From Cymbomonas tetramitiformis (Eukaryota > Chlorophyta > Pyramimonadophyceae > Pyramimonadales > Pyramimonadaceae), in contig LGRX02012848.1 of NCBI GenBank assembly GCA_001247695.2, positions 1 to 63,997 of the forward strand: a stretch of DNA of 63,997 bases. The letters run 5' to 3'. This document shows, piece by piece, positions 22,331 to 32,309 of this stretch. The translations under genes and the position numbers were made by a program. Each line of letters opens with the position of its first letter. The first letter of the stretch is position 1. The notes under the pieces were generated by a model that worked only from the letters and a program-made list of their open reading frames with translations, ran no database searches and was not told where the DNA came from.

Positions 22331-24117
22331 CTCGTGCGGCCTCCACCTATTCGATCGGGGAGAGTGCGGTGCTCTCGTTCAGTGCGATTGCCGCGGGTAC
22401 AATGCCAGAAGGTTTGCGCGAGAACCGGTCGCCCGGTGGTTTGGAGCTTGCAGGCTGCTGTGCGTTGCCGTGAAAGGATGAAGCTGCCACGGTGCAGACT
22501 GAGTGCAGGAACACCGACGTCGATCTTTGCAACACAGAAATCTCCGCGATGCAGTTCAAGCAGCCGCGTCCTCCCTTAAATAGGTGGAAAGTTGGCCCAA
22601 AGTAAAGCAAGTCGTTGAGCAGCGAATCGATAAGAAGTGTTGGGAGCCTGTCGGAACCCCTCGCACAACGATTGCCGAGAAGACTTTCAGAGATTCGTAT
22701 CACAAGGAAACTATTAAGCAAGACAGCTCACAAAACAGCGAGCAGCAAAGACACGCTCGCAAAACAAGATTCGTGCAATAGGGTGCTTCCTGCTTTGTAT
22801 TGGCAGTGCTTCCAGTAAAGCTACAGTGCGAATTCAGCACTCGCGACTCGTTCAATCACTTTGCCTCAGAGTAGTGTGGTTCTCTCGCCCTGGTGAGTTA
22901 TGTCCGACACAGACGAGAGGTATCTGAGCTCACAGTTCAGACTTAGGGAATGGGATTGACCTGGTCGCTCAGTCATTCGCATAAATATTTCGAAAATAGA
23001 TCTCGCCAGCTCTTGGAATTGCTTCGGTTGGGTGTTAGCACTCTCGGATATTCTTGAACGTTGCGTTTTCTGGTTGGCTTTGTGCTGTTTCTTTTTCGCT
23101 CGCGCCTTCGTTCGCTTGAAGCTTCTTCGAATTGCGAAGGAGATGGCTCTCCGGTCATTATTCCCGATTCTCCTTTTTTGTTCATCAAATTTCATAACGA
23201 TGTAAGGGGCACCGTCAGATTCATAAATCTGCAATTACCGAGTTAATTGGAACCGCTACTTGAGGATCGCTAAGAGAACGATTGGAGGAATAATATTCAT
23301 ATATATATTTCATATATACAATATAGCGCATATCAACTGTAAAATAACACTACTGGTGACAGTCTGGTGACTGCTATTCTTATAAAAAAAAACAAAAAAG
23401 GAAAGGCGAAAATCTCAAGCTCAAAATCTCTATCGCGTTCGTATGCGCCGCATGTGCGTTGGTGTAGTTTCTCGTCCCCACCCGACCGACGCGAGCGACG
23501 GGGCATACGATAGATAGAGCTCCTAGCGTAGGAGGCAGCAGCAGCAGGCTCTCGCGTCGGTCTGTGACACGTCGACGTGACACCCGACCGGTTGGCCCTA
23601 CGGCAATTTGTCTCCAATTTTAACTGTATTTCTATTTGTAGTGTAACTGACTGACAAGCCGATATGAAGGCGCGGTGCTTTGGACCCTCCCGTATCAATA
23701 TGCAATTAGTATTACACAATGTCGAATAGCCTAAAGGGGGGTCCAACTTTCGTTCTGGGAGCTTTGCGGACTGCGTTTCATGTCGCATTTTCTGATATAA
23801 AAACCTGGCGCCCTCACGGGGATGCTGACTTTCCCCCCCTAGGGGGGAGCAGTGGTGCACCCTTTGTGTCACCCCTCGCCTGGATGTCACTTGCAGTGCT
23901 GTCTGTGTCACTGTGTCACAGGCTCCCGAAACACTTAGCCAGAACATCTTATTGCTTTATCTGACTTTAGTATTCCACGAGCCAGCACGCCTGCTTTTTC
24001 ACACTTACAAGCACAGGATATATATATTCATATTTCTCCTGTCGTTTGATCAGGTTATAGCCCACGCACCTTCCGTGCTGTTCGCCTACTGTTAGAAGAA
24101 CTTGGCTTCTACAGTGA
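22331..24117. other. Intergenic, upstream of the ABC transporter
   Basis: Contains the likely promoter side of the minus-strand transporter gene. Open frames on both strands (for example 23333-23947) show no motif or splice chain. A TATATAT tract lies near 23298-23325. Nothing further can be named. Confidence 0.4.
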
Positions 24118-25641
24118 AGGAGACTCTCTGGTGACCACAGTAAAGTCATCCTTAAATGGATTAGGGGTCACAATAATGCCAAAGTCCATGACAGAGTGGA
24201 CCGTACTGCTAAAAGAGCCTCATTCAGAGGGGGTTGCTCAGACATCTCCCGCTACGACCCTGCCGAGAAACTGCCCTTCTCATTATTGTTTTTTGAGGTC
24301 CCTATTTTAGGCGATATCCGTAGTCACATTAGAAGAATTCAACGTCTATCACACTATCATAATTGGAGAACTCTACAATCTCAAGGGAAGTACTTGAGAA
24401 TGCTTAACGAGAATAACACCGCCCCCACTAAAGATATTTCCAAAATAACACCTAAAGCTTTCACCGCTTCTAGAAGCAGAGAACTCCTGGGTCTCCAAGC
24501 CTCTCCAGCACGTTTATTTAAACTGGGGAAAATCGGGACTGAAAACTGCCCCTACTGCCAACAGAATACAAAATGCACCTTCGAACACATCCAACTTGAA
24601 TGCTCGGGACATAATAATAGTTTGCATAGTCTTAGAACAACCCAAGATGGCGAACTAAGGAAAATCATTGCTGAAGAAATCTCAGAAAAGCCTAAACTAC
24701 TAAACCCTGGAAAAGGTACCACATACATCAAAACAGAGCCATCGAAACTTTTTCCACTTGCTGACCTAAGACAGGAAATGAAGGAGGAATTATACTTACA
24801 CGCTCTCCCGGAAGCTAGCATGTACCGACCATCAAGTTCAAAAAAGAATACCATTGTTGTGGCCGCTAAACCTGAAGTGGACCATGTCACGGGGACAATT
24901 AAATATCCCGAACTCCATTATGTCCAGAAGAAAGAGTTTTGGAAACTTTTGGCTTGGCACCGCCTTTCCAACAAAGCAATTCCATGCTCACTTGCGGAGT
25001 ACTCGAATAGGGCACACGATATTCACGAAGCACTCAATGCATGTAAGTTTGAATCGGGGGATCCTAAAAACTGCTACGCAATCAGAAGAAGCCTCTTAGA
25101 TATTTTGGTGGATGACAGAAACCTTGACAAAAACGGCTGTGAACTTTTCTCCAACCCACTAAATGCCCACCCTAGAATTCACTCGAGAAGATGCATACCC
25201 ACCACAAGAATGAAGAAAGCCCTCAGGCCCTTCTGCCATCATGGGAAAATTGGCTTTGATGGTCTCGCTTGGGATGCCTACGTGGATCCGATAACAGGCA
25301 TCGGCAGAATCGTTTATGGAAATCCCCCCTTTGATGGGAAAGAAAAGGGCAAATCATCGGCGGTTATGATTACCTTGGAAATGGGACATAAAGCGGCCAA
25401 CACCGTCCCCGGATTTTCAGGAACATGGATTCTTCCACTGTCTCCCAAAAACCAAAAAAGATGGTTCGACAAAGGTTTTAAACTTGTTTTCAGATTCCCG
25501 CATAACACTATTCCATTTATCCCACATGGATATTGGACGGGTGATGACCCCTACGTTCTCCCAGGTGGTGGATGCTATAAGGATGACTTTTCGGATGTTG
25601 TTATCATAGCTATAGACAGTGCACCCAGTGATACTCAATAA
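24118..25641 (+). CDS. Retrotransposon ORF: RNase H end, zinc finger, PCIF1-like adenine methyltransferase
   Basis: Open for 507 codons, with no 5' start because the element is truncated. Seen: KWIRGHNN and VHDRVDRTAKRA at about residues 13-33, the C-terminal signature of RNase H. Next comes CPYCQQNTKCTFEHIQLEC (from about 144), the CCHC finger found after the RT/RNase H of many LINEs. Further on are ELFSNPLNAHPRI (about 340) and VYGNPPFDG (about 400), then FSGTWILPLSP. NPPF is the catalytic motif of adenine-N6 methyltransferases, and the preceding SPLN-type block is typical of the PCIF1 (cap m6A) group. Inference: the domain methylates adenine in RNA or DNA of the element. The frame ends at a TAA that copy 3 lacks, so the original protein probably ran about 45 residues further. 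Confidence 0.7.
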   Translation, partial: RRLSGDHSKVILKWIRGHNNAKVHDRVDRTAKRASFRGGCSDISRYDPAEKLPFSLLFFEVPILGDIRSHIRRIQRLSHYHNWRTLQSQGKYLRMLNENNTAPTKDISKITPKAFTASRSRELLGLQASPARLFKLGKIGTENCPYCQQNTKCTFEHIQLECSGHNNSLHSLRTTQDGELRKIIAEEISEKPKLLNPGKGTTYIKTEPSKLFPLADLRQEMKEELYLHALPEASMYRPSSSKKNTIVVAAKPEVDHVTGTIKYPELHYVQKKEFWKLLAWHRLSNKAIPCSLAEYSNRAHDIHEALNACKFESGDPKNCYAIRRSLLDILVDDRNLDKNGCELFSNPLNAHPRIHSRRCIPTTRMKKALRPFCHHGKIGFDGLAWDAYVDPITGIGRIVYGNPPFDGKEKGKSSAVMITLEMGHKAANTVPGFSGTWILPLSPKNQKRWFDKGFKLVFRFPHNTIPFIPHGYWTGDDPYVLPGGGCYKDDFSDVVIIAIDSAPSDTQ

Positions 25642-26173
25642 CCAGTCTTTGACTGGAGGCCTACACAGAAAAAGAGTGCCAGATGGTTCCTCAACGTTCT
25701 TCCTAAGTCCAGAGTCACGAAGGAAGAGGCTAGAATACACAGGAGTCAGCTCTGATATTTGGGATGAAGTTCTGAACGAAAGCGTCCAAGTACTTCCTTC
25801 TTCGCTTTGCCCATGGCCCACTCAAAACCCTCCTTATCATCAGAGTGATATTGAGCCTTATTATGGTGGTCACCACGACACGACAATCACCAACGCAAAT
25901 TCCAAGCCCTTCATAAACACCGTTAAATGGCCCAAAGTTCTCACTCTCATGGGATACCTCCCTCCTCTTTTTGGTACTGTCCTCAACACGATAGGTGTTC
26001 CCCGTGGCAAGATTAAACCTCTTCTCAAAAAACTATCAAGAATTTGTAGGCAACACACCAAAAATAGGCGAGACGTGTTTCTGTTAAACACCACCACCAT
26101 CTTAAACACTGACCCGCATACAGTTGACATCTCGAGCAATGAAGCCATGACAGAAACAGAAGCTGTGCAATAA
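25619..26173 (+). CDS. Conserved downstream retrotransposon ORF, unknown function
   Basis: A 184-codon frame overlaps the end of the methyltransferase frame in another phase. It is kept open in all three copies (25619, 28161, 30733), running 10 codons longer in copy 3. The C-terminal half (VKWPKVLTLMGYLPPLFGTV, then KPLLKKLSRICRQHTKNRR) looks protein-like, with a hydrophobic stretch followed by a basic one. No family is recognised. It may be a separate product or a continuation of the upstream protein through a frameshift or splice. Confidence 0.45.
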   Translation: MHPVILNNQSLTGGLHRKRVPDGSSTFFLSPESRRKRLEYTGVSSDIWDEVLNESVQVLPSSLCPWPTQNPPYHQSDIEPYYGGHHDTTITNANSKPFINTVKWPKVLTLMGYLPPLFGTVLNTIGVPRGKIKPLLKKLSRICRQHTKNRRDVFLLNTTTILNTDPHTVDISSNEAMTETEAVQ

Positions 26174-26678
26174 TCAAACGACTTTCTTCAAACCCTCCTG
26201 CAATAATTCTCAAAATTTTTGCAATAAAAGATGGTCCCGTGTCCCCAAGGGGAGGGGCCGTCCCCCCTCCCCTCCCCCGCCTACCCCCCACCACGGCCCT
26301 TCCTCAACGTCTCCAAAAACCCCCTTAATTCTCCGACTTCTCTCCCCACCGCCCACATTCAGCCACCCCTCCACTCACCCGGCCATGGCTGCTTCTCCAT
26401 CTTCTAGAGTTTGTTGCCTAGCACTTAGCCTTTTCTCTAGATGTCACCTTGCTGAAAAGTGGGTTGAGCCCCTTTGTGGGCGCGCTATAGCAGAGGGAGT
26501 AGCCCCTGGTGTTTTCACTAGCCTGCTTTGCAGGGATACCGCACTCTCAGGACTTTGTCCCCTTTGCTAGCGTAAATGTTTTATTATTATTAGTATTATT
26601 GTTCTAGGTTTCTGTGATATATATATATATATATCCGACTCCGTCCATTACATATATATATATTTCATTGTTCCTATC

Positions 26679-28183
26679 AATAACACCTAAAGCTTTCACC
26701 GCTTCTAGAAGCAGAGAACTCCTGGGTCTCCAAGCCTCTCCAGCACGTTTATTTAAACTAGGGAAAATCGGGATTGAAAACTCCCCCTACTGCCAACATA
26801 ATACAAAATGCACCTTCGAACACATCCAACTTGAATGCTCAGGACATAATAATAGTTTGCATAGTCTTAGAACAACCCAAGATGGCGAACTAAGGAAAAT
26901 CATTGCCGAAGAAATCTCAGAAAAGCCCAAACTACTAAACCCTGGAAAAGGTACCACATACATCAAAACAGAGCCATCGAAACTTTTTCCACTTGCTGTC
27001 CTAAGACAGGAAATGAAGGAGGAATTATGCTGGAAACACCGAAATGCTTCCAGTATAATTATATTGTTGATCAGACAATATAATTATGTCGGGCAACAAC
27101 CTCCCGACGAGACCCAGACGGGACTTGAACCTGCGCGCTCAAGGTGCAAGTCCAACACATAGCGCCCTACGCCTCAGCGCTATGTCATCAGATCTGATGA
27201 CATTTGGGGGCGTAGAGGGCACTATGTCACCTTGAACGCCATTCAAGTCCTGGGAGGTTGTTGCCCGACATAATTATATTGTCTGATCAACAATATAATT
27301 ATACTGGAAGCATTTCGGTGTTTCCAGCAAATTATACTTACACGCTCTCCCGGAAGCTAGCATGTACCGACCATCAAGTTCAAAAAAGAATACCATTGTT
27401 ATGGCCGCTAAACCTGAAGTGGACCATGTCACGGGGACAATTAAATATCCCGAACTCCATTATGTCCAGAAGAAAGAGTTTTGGAAACTTTTGGCTTGGC
27501 ACCGCCTTTCCAACAAAGCAATTCCATGCTCACTTGCGGAGTACTCGAATAGGGCACACGATATTCACGAAGCACTCAATGCATGTAAGTTTGAATCGGG
27601 GGATCCTAAAAACTGCTACGCGATCAGAAGAAGCCTCTTAGATATTTTGGTGGATGACAGAAACCTTGACAAAAACGGCTGTGAACTTTTCTCCAACCCA
27701 CTAAATGCCCACCCTAGAATTCACTCGAGAAGATGCATACCCACCACAAGAATGAAGAAAGCCCTTAGGCCCTTCTGCCATCATGGGAAAATTGGCTTTG
27801 ATGGTCTCGCTTGGGATGCCTACGTGGATCCGATAACAGGCATCGGCAGAATCGTTTATGGAAATCCCCCCTTTGATGGGAAAGAAAAGGGCAAATCATC
27901 GGCGGTTATGATTACCTTGGAAATGGGACATAAAGCGGCCAACACCGTCCCCGGATTTTCAGGAACATGGATTCTTCCACTGTCTCCCAAAAACCAAAAA
28001 AGATGGTTCGACAAAGGTTTTAAACTTGTTTTCAGATTCCCGCATAACACTATTCCATTTATCCCACATGGATATTGGACGGGTGATGACCCCTACGTTC
28101 TCCCAGGTGGTGGATGCTATAAGGATGACTTTTCGGATGTTGTTATCATAGCTATAGACAGTGCACCCAGTGATACTCAATAA
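26679..28183 (+). pseudogene. Methyltransferase-bearing retrotransposon ORF, copy 2, split by a foldback element
   Basis: The zinc-finger part (26679-27027, here with SPYC replacing CPYC, so one zinc ligand is lost) is separated from the methyltransferase part (27330-28183) by the foldback insertion. The methyltransferase part keeps NPLN and NPPF and stops at the same TAA as copy 1. The insertion introduces stops, so no fused product is expected. Confidence 0.75.
27028..27329. mobile_element. Foldback (palindromic) element with tRNA-like segment, copy 2
   Basis: Terminal inverted repeats begin TGCTGGAAACACCGAAATGC and continue for over 80 bp. A 5-bp target duplication AATTA flanks the element (27023-27027 and 27330-27334); copy 1 keeps the empty site. 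The left arm, read on the minus strand, contains a tRNA-like T-arm (GGTTCAAGTCC) and a GCGC...GCGC D-arm. The right arm is shortened and diverged in its middle. Confidence 0.85.
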
Positions 28184-28715
28184 CCAGTCTTTGACTGGAG
28201 GCCTACACAGAAAAAGAGTGCCAGATGGTTCCTCAACGTTCTTCCTAAGTCCAGAGTCACGAAGGAAGAGGCTAGAATACACAGGAGTCAGCTCTGATAT
28301 TTGGGATGAAGTTCTGAACGAAAGCGTCCAAGTACTTCCTTCTTCGCTTTGCCCATGGCCCACTCAAAACCCTCCTTATCATCAGAGTGATATTGAGCCT
28401 TATTATGGTGGTCACCACGACACGACAATCACCAACGCAAATTCCAAGCCCTTCATAAACACCGTTAAATGGCCCAAAGTTCTCACTCTCATGGGATACC
28501 TCCCTCCTCTTTTTGGTACTGTCCTCAACACGATAGGTGTTCCCCGTGGCAAGATTAAACCTCTTCTCAAAAAACTATCAAGAATTTGTAGGCAACACAC
28601 CAAAAATAGGCGAGACGTGTTTCTGTTAAACACCACCACCATCTTAAACACTGACCCGCATACAGTTGACATCTCGAGCAATGAAGCCATGACAGAAACA
28701 GAAGCTGTGCAATAA
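28161..28715 (+). CDS. Conserved downstream retrotransposon ORF, copy 2
   Basis: Same 184-codon frame as at 25619-26173, with no visible residue change. Function unknown. Confidence 0.4.
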   Translation: MHPVILNNQSLTGGLHRKRVPDGSSTFFLSPESRRKRLEYTGVSSDIWDEVLNESVQVLPSSLCPWPTQNPPYHQSDIEPYYGGHHDTTITNANSKPFINTVKWPKVLTLMGYLPPLFGTVLNTIGVPRGKIKPLLKKLSRICRQHTKNRRDVFLLNTTTILNTDPHTVDISSNEAMTETEAVQ

Positions 28716-29227
28716 TCAAACGACTTTCTTCAAACCCTCCTGCAATAATTCTCAAAATTTTTGCAATAAAAGATGGTCCCGTGTCCCCAAGGAGGGGCCG
28801 TCCCCCCTCCCCTCCCCCGCCTACCCCCCCCGCCCACCCGACCCGCCCTTCCTCAACGTCTCCAAAAACCCCCTTAATTCTCCGACTTCTCTCCCCACCG
28901 CCCACATTCAGCCACCCCTCCACTCACCCGGCCATGGCTGCTTCTCCATCTTCTAGAGTTTGTTGCCTAGCACTTAGCCTTTTCTCTAGATGTCACCTTG
29001 CTGAAAAGTGGGTTGAGCCCCTTTGTGGGCGCGCTATAGCAGAGGGAGTAGCCCCTGGTGTTTTCACTAGCCTGCTTTGCAGGGATACCGCACTCTCAGG
29101 ACTTTGTCCCCTTTGCTAGCGTAAATGTTTTATTATTATTAGTATTATTGTTCTAGGTTTCTGTGATATATATATATATATATCCGACTCCGTCCATTAC
29201 ATATATATATATTTCATTGTTCCTATC

Positions 29228-30723
29228 AATAACACCTAAAGCTTTCACCGCTTCTAGAAGCAGAGAACTCCTGGGTCTCCAAGCCTCTCCAGCACGTTTA
29301 TTTAAACTAGGGAAAATCGGGATTGAAAACTCCCCCTACTGCCAACATAATACAAAATGCACCTTCGAACACATCCAACTTGAATGCTCAGGACATAATA
29401 ATAGTTTGCATAGTCTTAGAACAACCCAAGATGGCGAACTAAGGAAAATCATTGCCGAAGAAATCTCAGAAAAGCCCAAACTACTAAACCCTGGAAAAGG
29501 TACCACATACATCAAAACAGAGCCATCGAAACTTTTTCCACTTGCTGACCTAAGACAGGAAATGAAGGAGGAATTATGCTGGAAACACCGAAATGCTTCC
29601 AGTATAATTATATTGTTGATCAGACAATATAATTATGTCGGGCAACAACCTCCCGACGNNNNNNNNNNNNNNNNNNNNGGTGCAAGTCCAACACATAGCG
29701 CCCTACGCCTCAGCGCTATGTCATCAGATCTGATGACATAGCGCTGAGGCGTAGGGCGCTATGTGTTGGACTTGCACCTTGAGCGCGCAGGTTCAAGTCC
29801 CGTCTGGGTCTCGTCGGGAGGTTGTTGCCCGACATAATTATATTGTCTGATCAACAATATAATTATACTGGAAGCATTTCGGTGTTTCCAGCAAATTATA
29901 CTTACACGCTCTCCCGGAAGCTAGCATGTACCGACCATCAAGTTCAAAAAAGAATACCATTGTTGTGGCCGCTAAACCTGAAGTGGACCATGTCACGGGG
30001 ACAATTAAATATCCCGAACTCCATTATGTCCAGAAGAAAGAGTTTTGGAAACTTTTGGCTTGGCACCGCCTTTCCAACAAAGCAATTCCATGCTCACTTG
30101 CGGAGTACTCGAATAGGGCACACGATATTCACGAAGCACTCAATGCATGTAAGTTTGAATCGGGGGATCCTAAAAACTGCTACGCAATCAGAAGAAGCCT
30201 CTTAGATATTTTGGTGGATGACAAAAACCTTGACAAAAACGGCTGTGAACTTTTCTCCAACCCACTAAATGCCCACCCTAGAATTCACTCGAGAAGATGC
30301 ATACCCACCACAAGAATGAAGAAAGCCCTTAGGCCCTTCTGCCATCATGGGAAAATTGGCTTTGATGGTCTCGCTTGGGATGCCTACGTGGATCCGATAA
30401 CAGGCATCGGCAGAATCGTTTATGGAAATCCCCCCTTTGATGGGAAAGAAAAGGGCAAATCATCGGCGGTTATGATTACCTTGGAAATGGGACATAAAGC
30501 GGCCAACACCGTCCCCGGATTTTCAGGAACATGGATTCTTCCACTGTCTCCCAAAAACCAAAAAAGATGGTTCGACAAAGGTTTTAAACTTGTTTTCAGA
30601 TTCCCGCATAACACTATTCCATTTATCCCACATGGATATTGGACGGGTGATGACCCCTACGTTCTCCCAGGTGGTGGTCCGGTGGATGCTATAAGGATGA
30701 CTTTTCGGATGTTGTTATCATAG
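29228..30723 (+). pseudogene. Methyltransferase-bearing retrotransposon ORF, copy 3, split and frameshifted
   Basis: Split by the foldback element (29577-29893) like copy 2. After the NPPF block an 8-bp insertion (TCCGGTGG, near 30678) shifts the frame, which ends at 30723. This copy lacks the TAA that ends copies 1 and 2, so the lesions of the copies are complementary: none is complete. Confidence 0.75.
29577..29893. mobile_element. Foldback element, copy 3, near-perfect palindrome
   Basis: Same element and target duplication (AATTA) as at 27028-27329. Around the centre TCATCAGATCTGATGA (29721-29736) the arms mirror each other over at least 45 bases each side up to the N gap, and again at the outer ends. 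The tRNA-like segment is present in the right arm on the plus strand (about 29735-29812). A long perfect hairpin is a plausible cause of the gap. Confidence 0.85.
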
Positions 30724-30732
30724 CTATAGACA

Positions 30733-31317
30733 GTGCACCCAGTGATACTCAACCAGTCTTTGACTGGAGGCCTACACAGAAAAAGATTGCCAGATGGTTC
30801 CTCAACGTCCTTCCTAAGTCCAGAGTCACGAAGGAAGAGGCTAGAATACACAAGAGTCAGCTCTGATATTTGGGATGAAGTTCTGAACGAAAGCGTCAAA
30901 GTACTTCCTTCTTCGCTTTGCCCATGGCCCACTCAAAACCCTCCTTATCATCAGAGTGATATTGAGCCTTATTATGGTGGTCACCACGACACGACAATCA
31001 CCAACGCAAATTCCAAGCCCTTCATAAACACCGTTAAATGGCCCAAAGTTCTCACACTCATGGGATACCTCCCTCCTCTTTTTGGTACTGTCCTCAACAC
31101 GATAGGTGTTCCCCGTGGCAAGATTAAACCTCTTCTTAAAAAACTATCAAGAATTTGTAGACAACACACCAAAAATAGGCGAGACGTGTTTCTGTTAAAC
31201 ACCACCACCACCTTAAACACTGACCCGCATACAGTTGACATCTCGAGCAGTGAAGCCATGACAGAAACAGAAGCTGTGCAACAATCAAACGACTTTCTTC
31301 AAACCCTCCTGCAATAA
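30733..31317 (+). CDS. Conserved downstream retrotransposon ORF, copy 3
   Basis: Same frame as in copies 1 and 2, but its TAA is CAA here, so it runs 194 codons and ends QSNDFLQTLLQ. This longer version may be nearer the ancestral protein. Function unknown. Confidence 0.4.
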   Translation: MHPVILNQSLTGGLHRKRLPDGSSTSFLSPESRRKRLEYTRVSSDIWDEVLNESVKVLPSSLCPWPTQNPPYHQSDIEPYYGGHHDTTITNANSKPFINTVKWPKVLTLMGYLPPLFGTVLNTIGVPRGKIKPLLKKLSRICRQHTKNRRDVFLLNTTTTLNTDPHTVDISSSEAMTETEAVQQSNDFLQTLLQ

Positions 31318-31765
31318 TTCTCAAAAATTTGCAATAAAAGATGGTCCCGTGTCCCCAAGGGGAGGGGCCGTCCCCCCCCTCCCCTCCCCCCTCCCCCGCC
31401 CACCCTGACCCCCTTCCTCAACGTCTCCAAAACCCCCTTAATTCTCCGACTTCTCTCCCCACGCGCCCAGATTCAGCCACCCCTCCACTCACCCGGCCAT
31501 GGCTGCTTCTCCATCTTCTAGAGTTTTTTGCCTAGCACTTAGCCTTTTCTCTAGATGTCACCCTGCTGAAAAGTGGGTTGAGCCCCTTTGTGGGCGCGCT
31601 ATAGCAGAGGGAGTAGCCCCTGGTGTTTTCACTAGCCTGCTTTGCAGGGATACCGCACTCTCAGGACTTTGTCCCCTTTGCTAGCGTAAATGTTTTATTA
31701 TTATTATTATTTTTTCTGCGGCGCCAGCGCCGCATTTTCTTATTTTGGAGATTTTCCTTAGCACA

Positions 31766-31790
31766 AGAAAAAGAAAAAGAAAAAGAAAAA
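31766..31790. repeat. (GAAAAA)n microsatellite
   Basis: Four runs of AAAAAG. The phrase ATTTTCCTTAGCACAA occurs on both sides (31750 and 31802), a short direct repeat around the microsatellite. Confidence 0.85.
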
Positions 31791-31802
31791 ACCACGCCCG
31801 TA

Positions 31803-32309
31803 TTTTCCTTAGCACAAAAGACCAGCCAGCCATACTCATCGACTTGGGTACCCCCTCCGAACGCTGGCTACGTCTCCTTAAATGTGAGTGAGTGATTACT
31901 GTAGTTCTTACGACAGGCCCCTACAGTACTGTACTGTACAGTAGCTCTTGAGCTCCAATACGCAATTGTAATCAGCTCCCGCAAAACGAAAGGAAGACCA
32001 GCAAAAATACCAAACATCCGCAGTTCTCTTGGCTTGAATATAACATCTGCAAGTTGAACGAACGCGCACATTGGATTTGTACGTCCTCGTGAGTTGCAAG
32101 ACGCTCCTTAAGCTGCCTGCCCATACTGATATCTCAGGCGTTGGGAGGAATATTAGGTGGTCATACGACAATACCTCCACCTCAAATTTAGACTGCGAGC
32201 GGCAAAACTCACTGTAACACCTCCGTTAAAAAAGAGAAATCCCCTCAAGCAGCGCTGAATATCAAGGGGCTTTTTCGAGCTGAAGCCCACACTACAGTGC
32301 TGCCAAACC
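31803..32309. other. Possible promoter region of the secreted Cys-rich protein gene
   Basis: No coding signal. A small palindrome TACTGTACTGTACAGTA lies near 31927. Placed directly upstream of a signal-peptide-like start at 32310, this may hold the promoter, but no element is identified. Confidence 0.3.

Larger units (their letters stand above)
24118..26602 (+). mobile_element. 5'-truncated non-LTR retrotransposon, copy 1
   Basis: This copy begins inside the end of an RNase H domain and ends in a TTA/ATT-rich tail (26578-26602) typical of non-LTR elements. From about 24444 onward it is repeated almost identically twice more. A 76-bp spacer with TATATA tracts (26603-26678) separates it from copy 2. 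It contains the RNase H-zinc finger-methyltransferase frame, a downstream 184-codon frame, and a further 61-codon frame (26385-26570) conserved in all copies. Confidence 0.8.
26679..29142 (+). mobile_element. Non-LTR retrotransposon, tandem copy 2 (with foldback insertion)
   Basis: Starts abruptly at AATAACACCTAAAGC, inside the frame of copy 1. It is near-identical to copy 1 through the TTA-rich tail, apart from a 302-bp foldback insertion at 27028-27329. The same 76-bp spacer follows. The matching breakpoint and spacer show that it arose by tandem duplication rather than a new insertion. Confidence 0.85.
29228..31712 (+). mobile_element. Non-LTR retrotransposon, tandem copy 3 (with foldback insertion and assembly gap)
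   Basis: Same 5' breakpoint as copy 2, same foldback insertion site, and the TTA-rich tail near 31690-31712. The spacer seen after copies 1 and 2 is missing; instead a GC-rich palindrome (GCGGCGCCAGCGCCGC) and an A/G microsatellite follow. A 20-base N gap lies at 29659-29678 inside the foldback arm. Confidence 0.85.

Noticed and set aside
23333..23947. 204-codon minus-strand frame
   Set aside because: No recognisable motif, biased composition, and overlapping frames of similar length on the other strand.
29735..29812. Functional tRNA gene (Ala-like anticodon TGC or Ser-like GGA)
   Set aside because: D-arm and T-arm are recognisable but acceptor and anticodon stems do not pair well; kept only as a tRNA-like part of a foldback element.
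31720..31736. Bacterial-type terminator at the GCGGCGCCAGCGCCGC palindrome
   Set aside because: The context is a eukaryotic retrotransposon tail; the palindrome lies next to low-complexity DNA and no bacterial gene is near.
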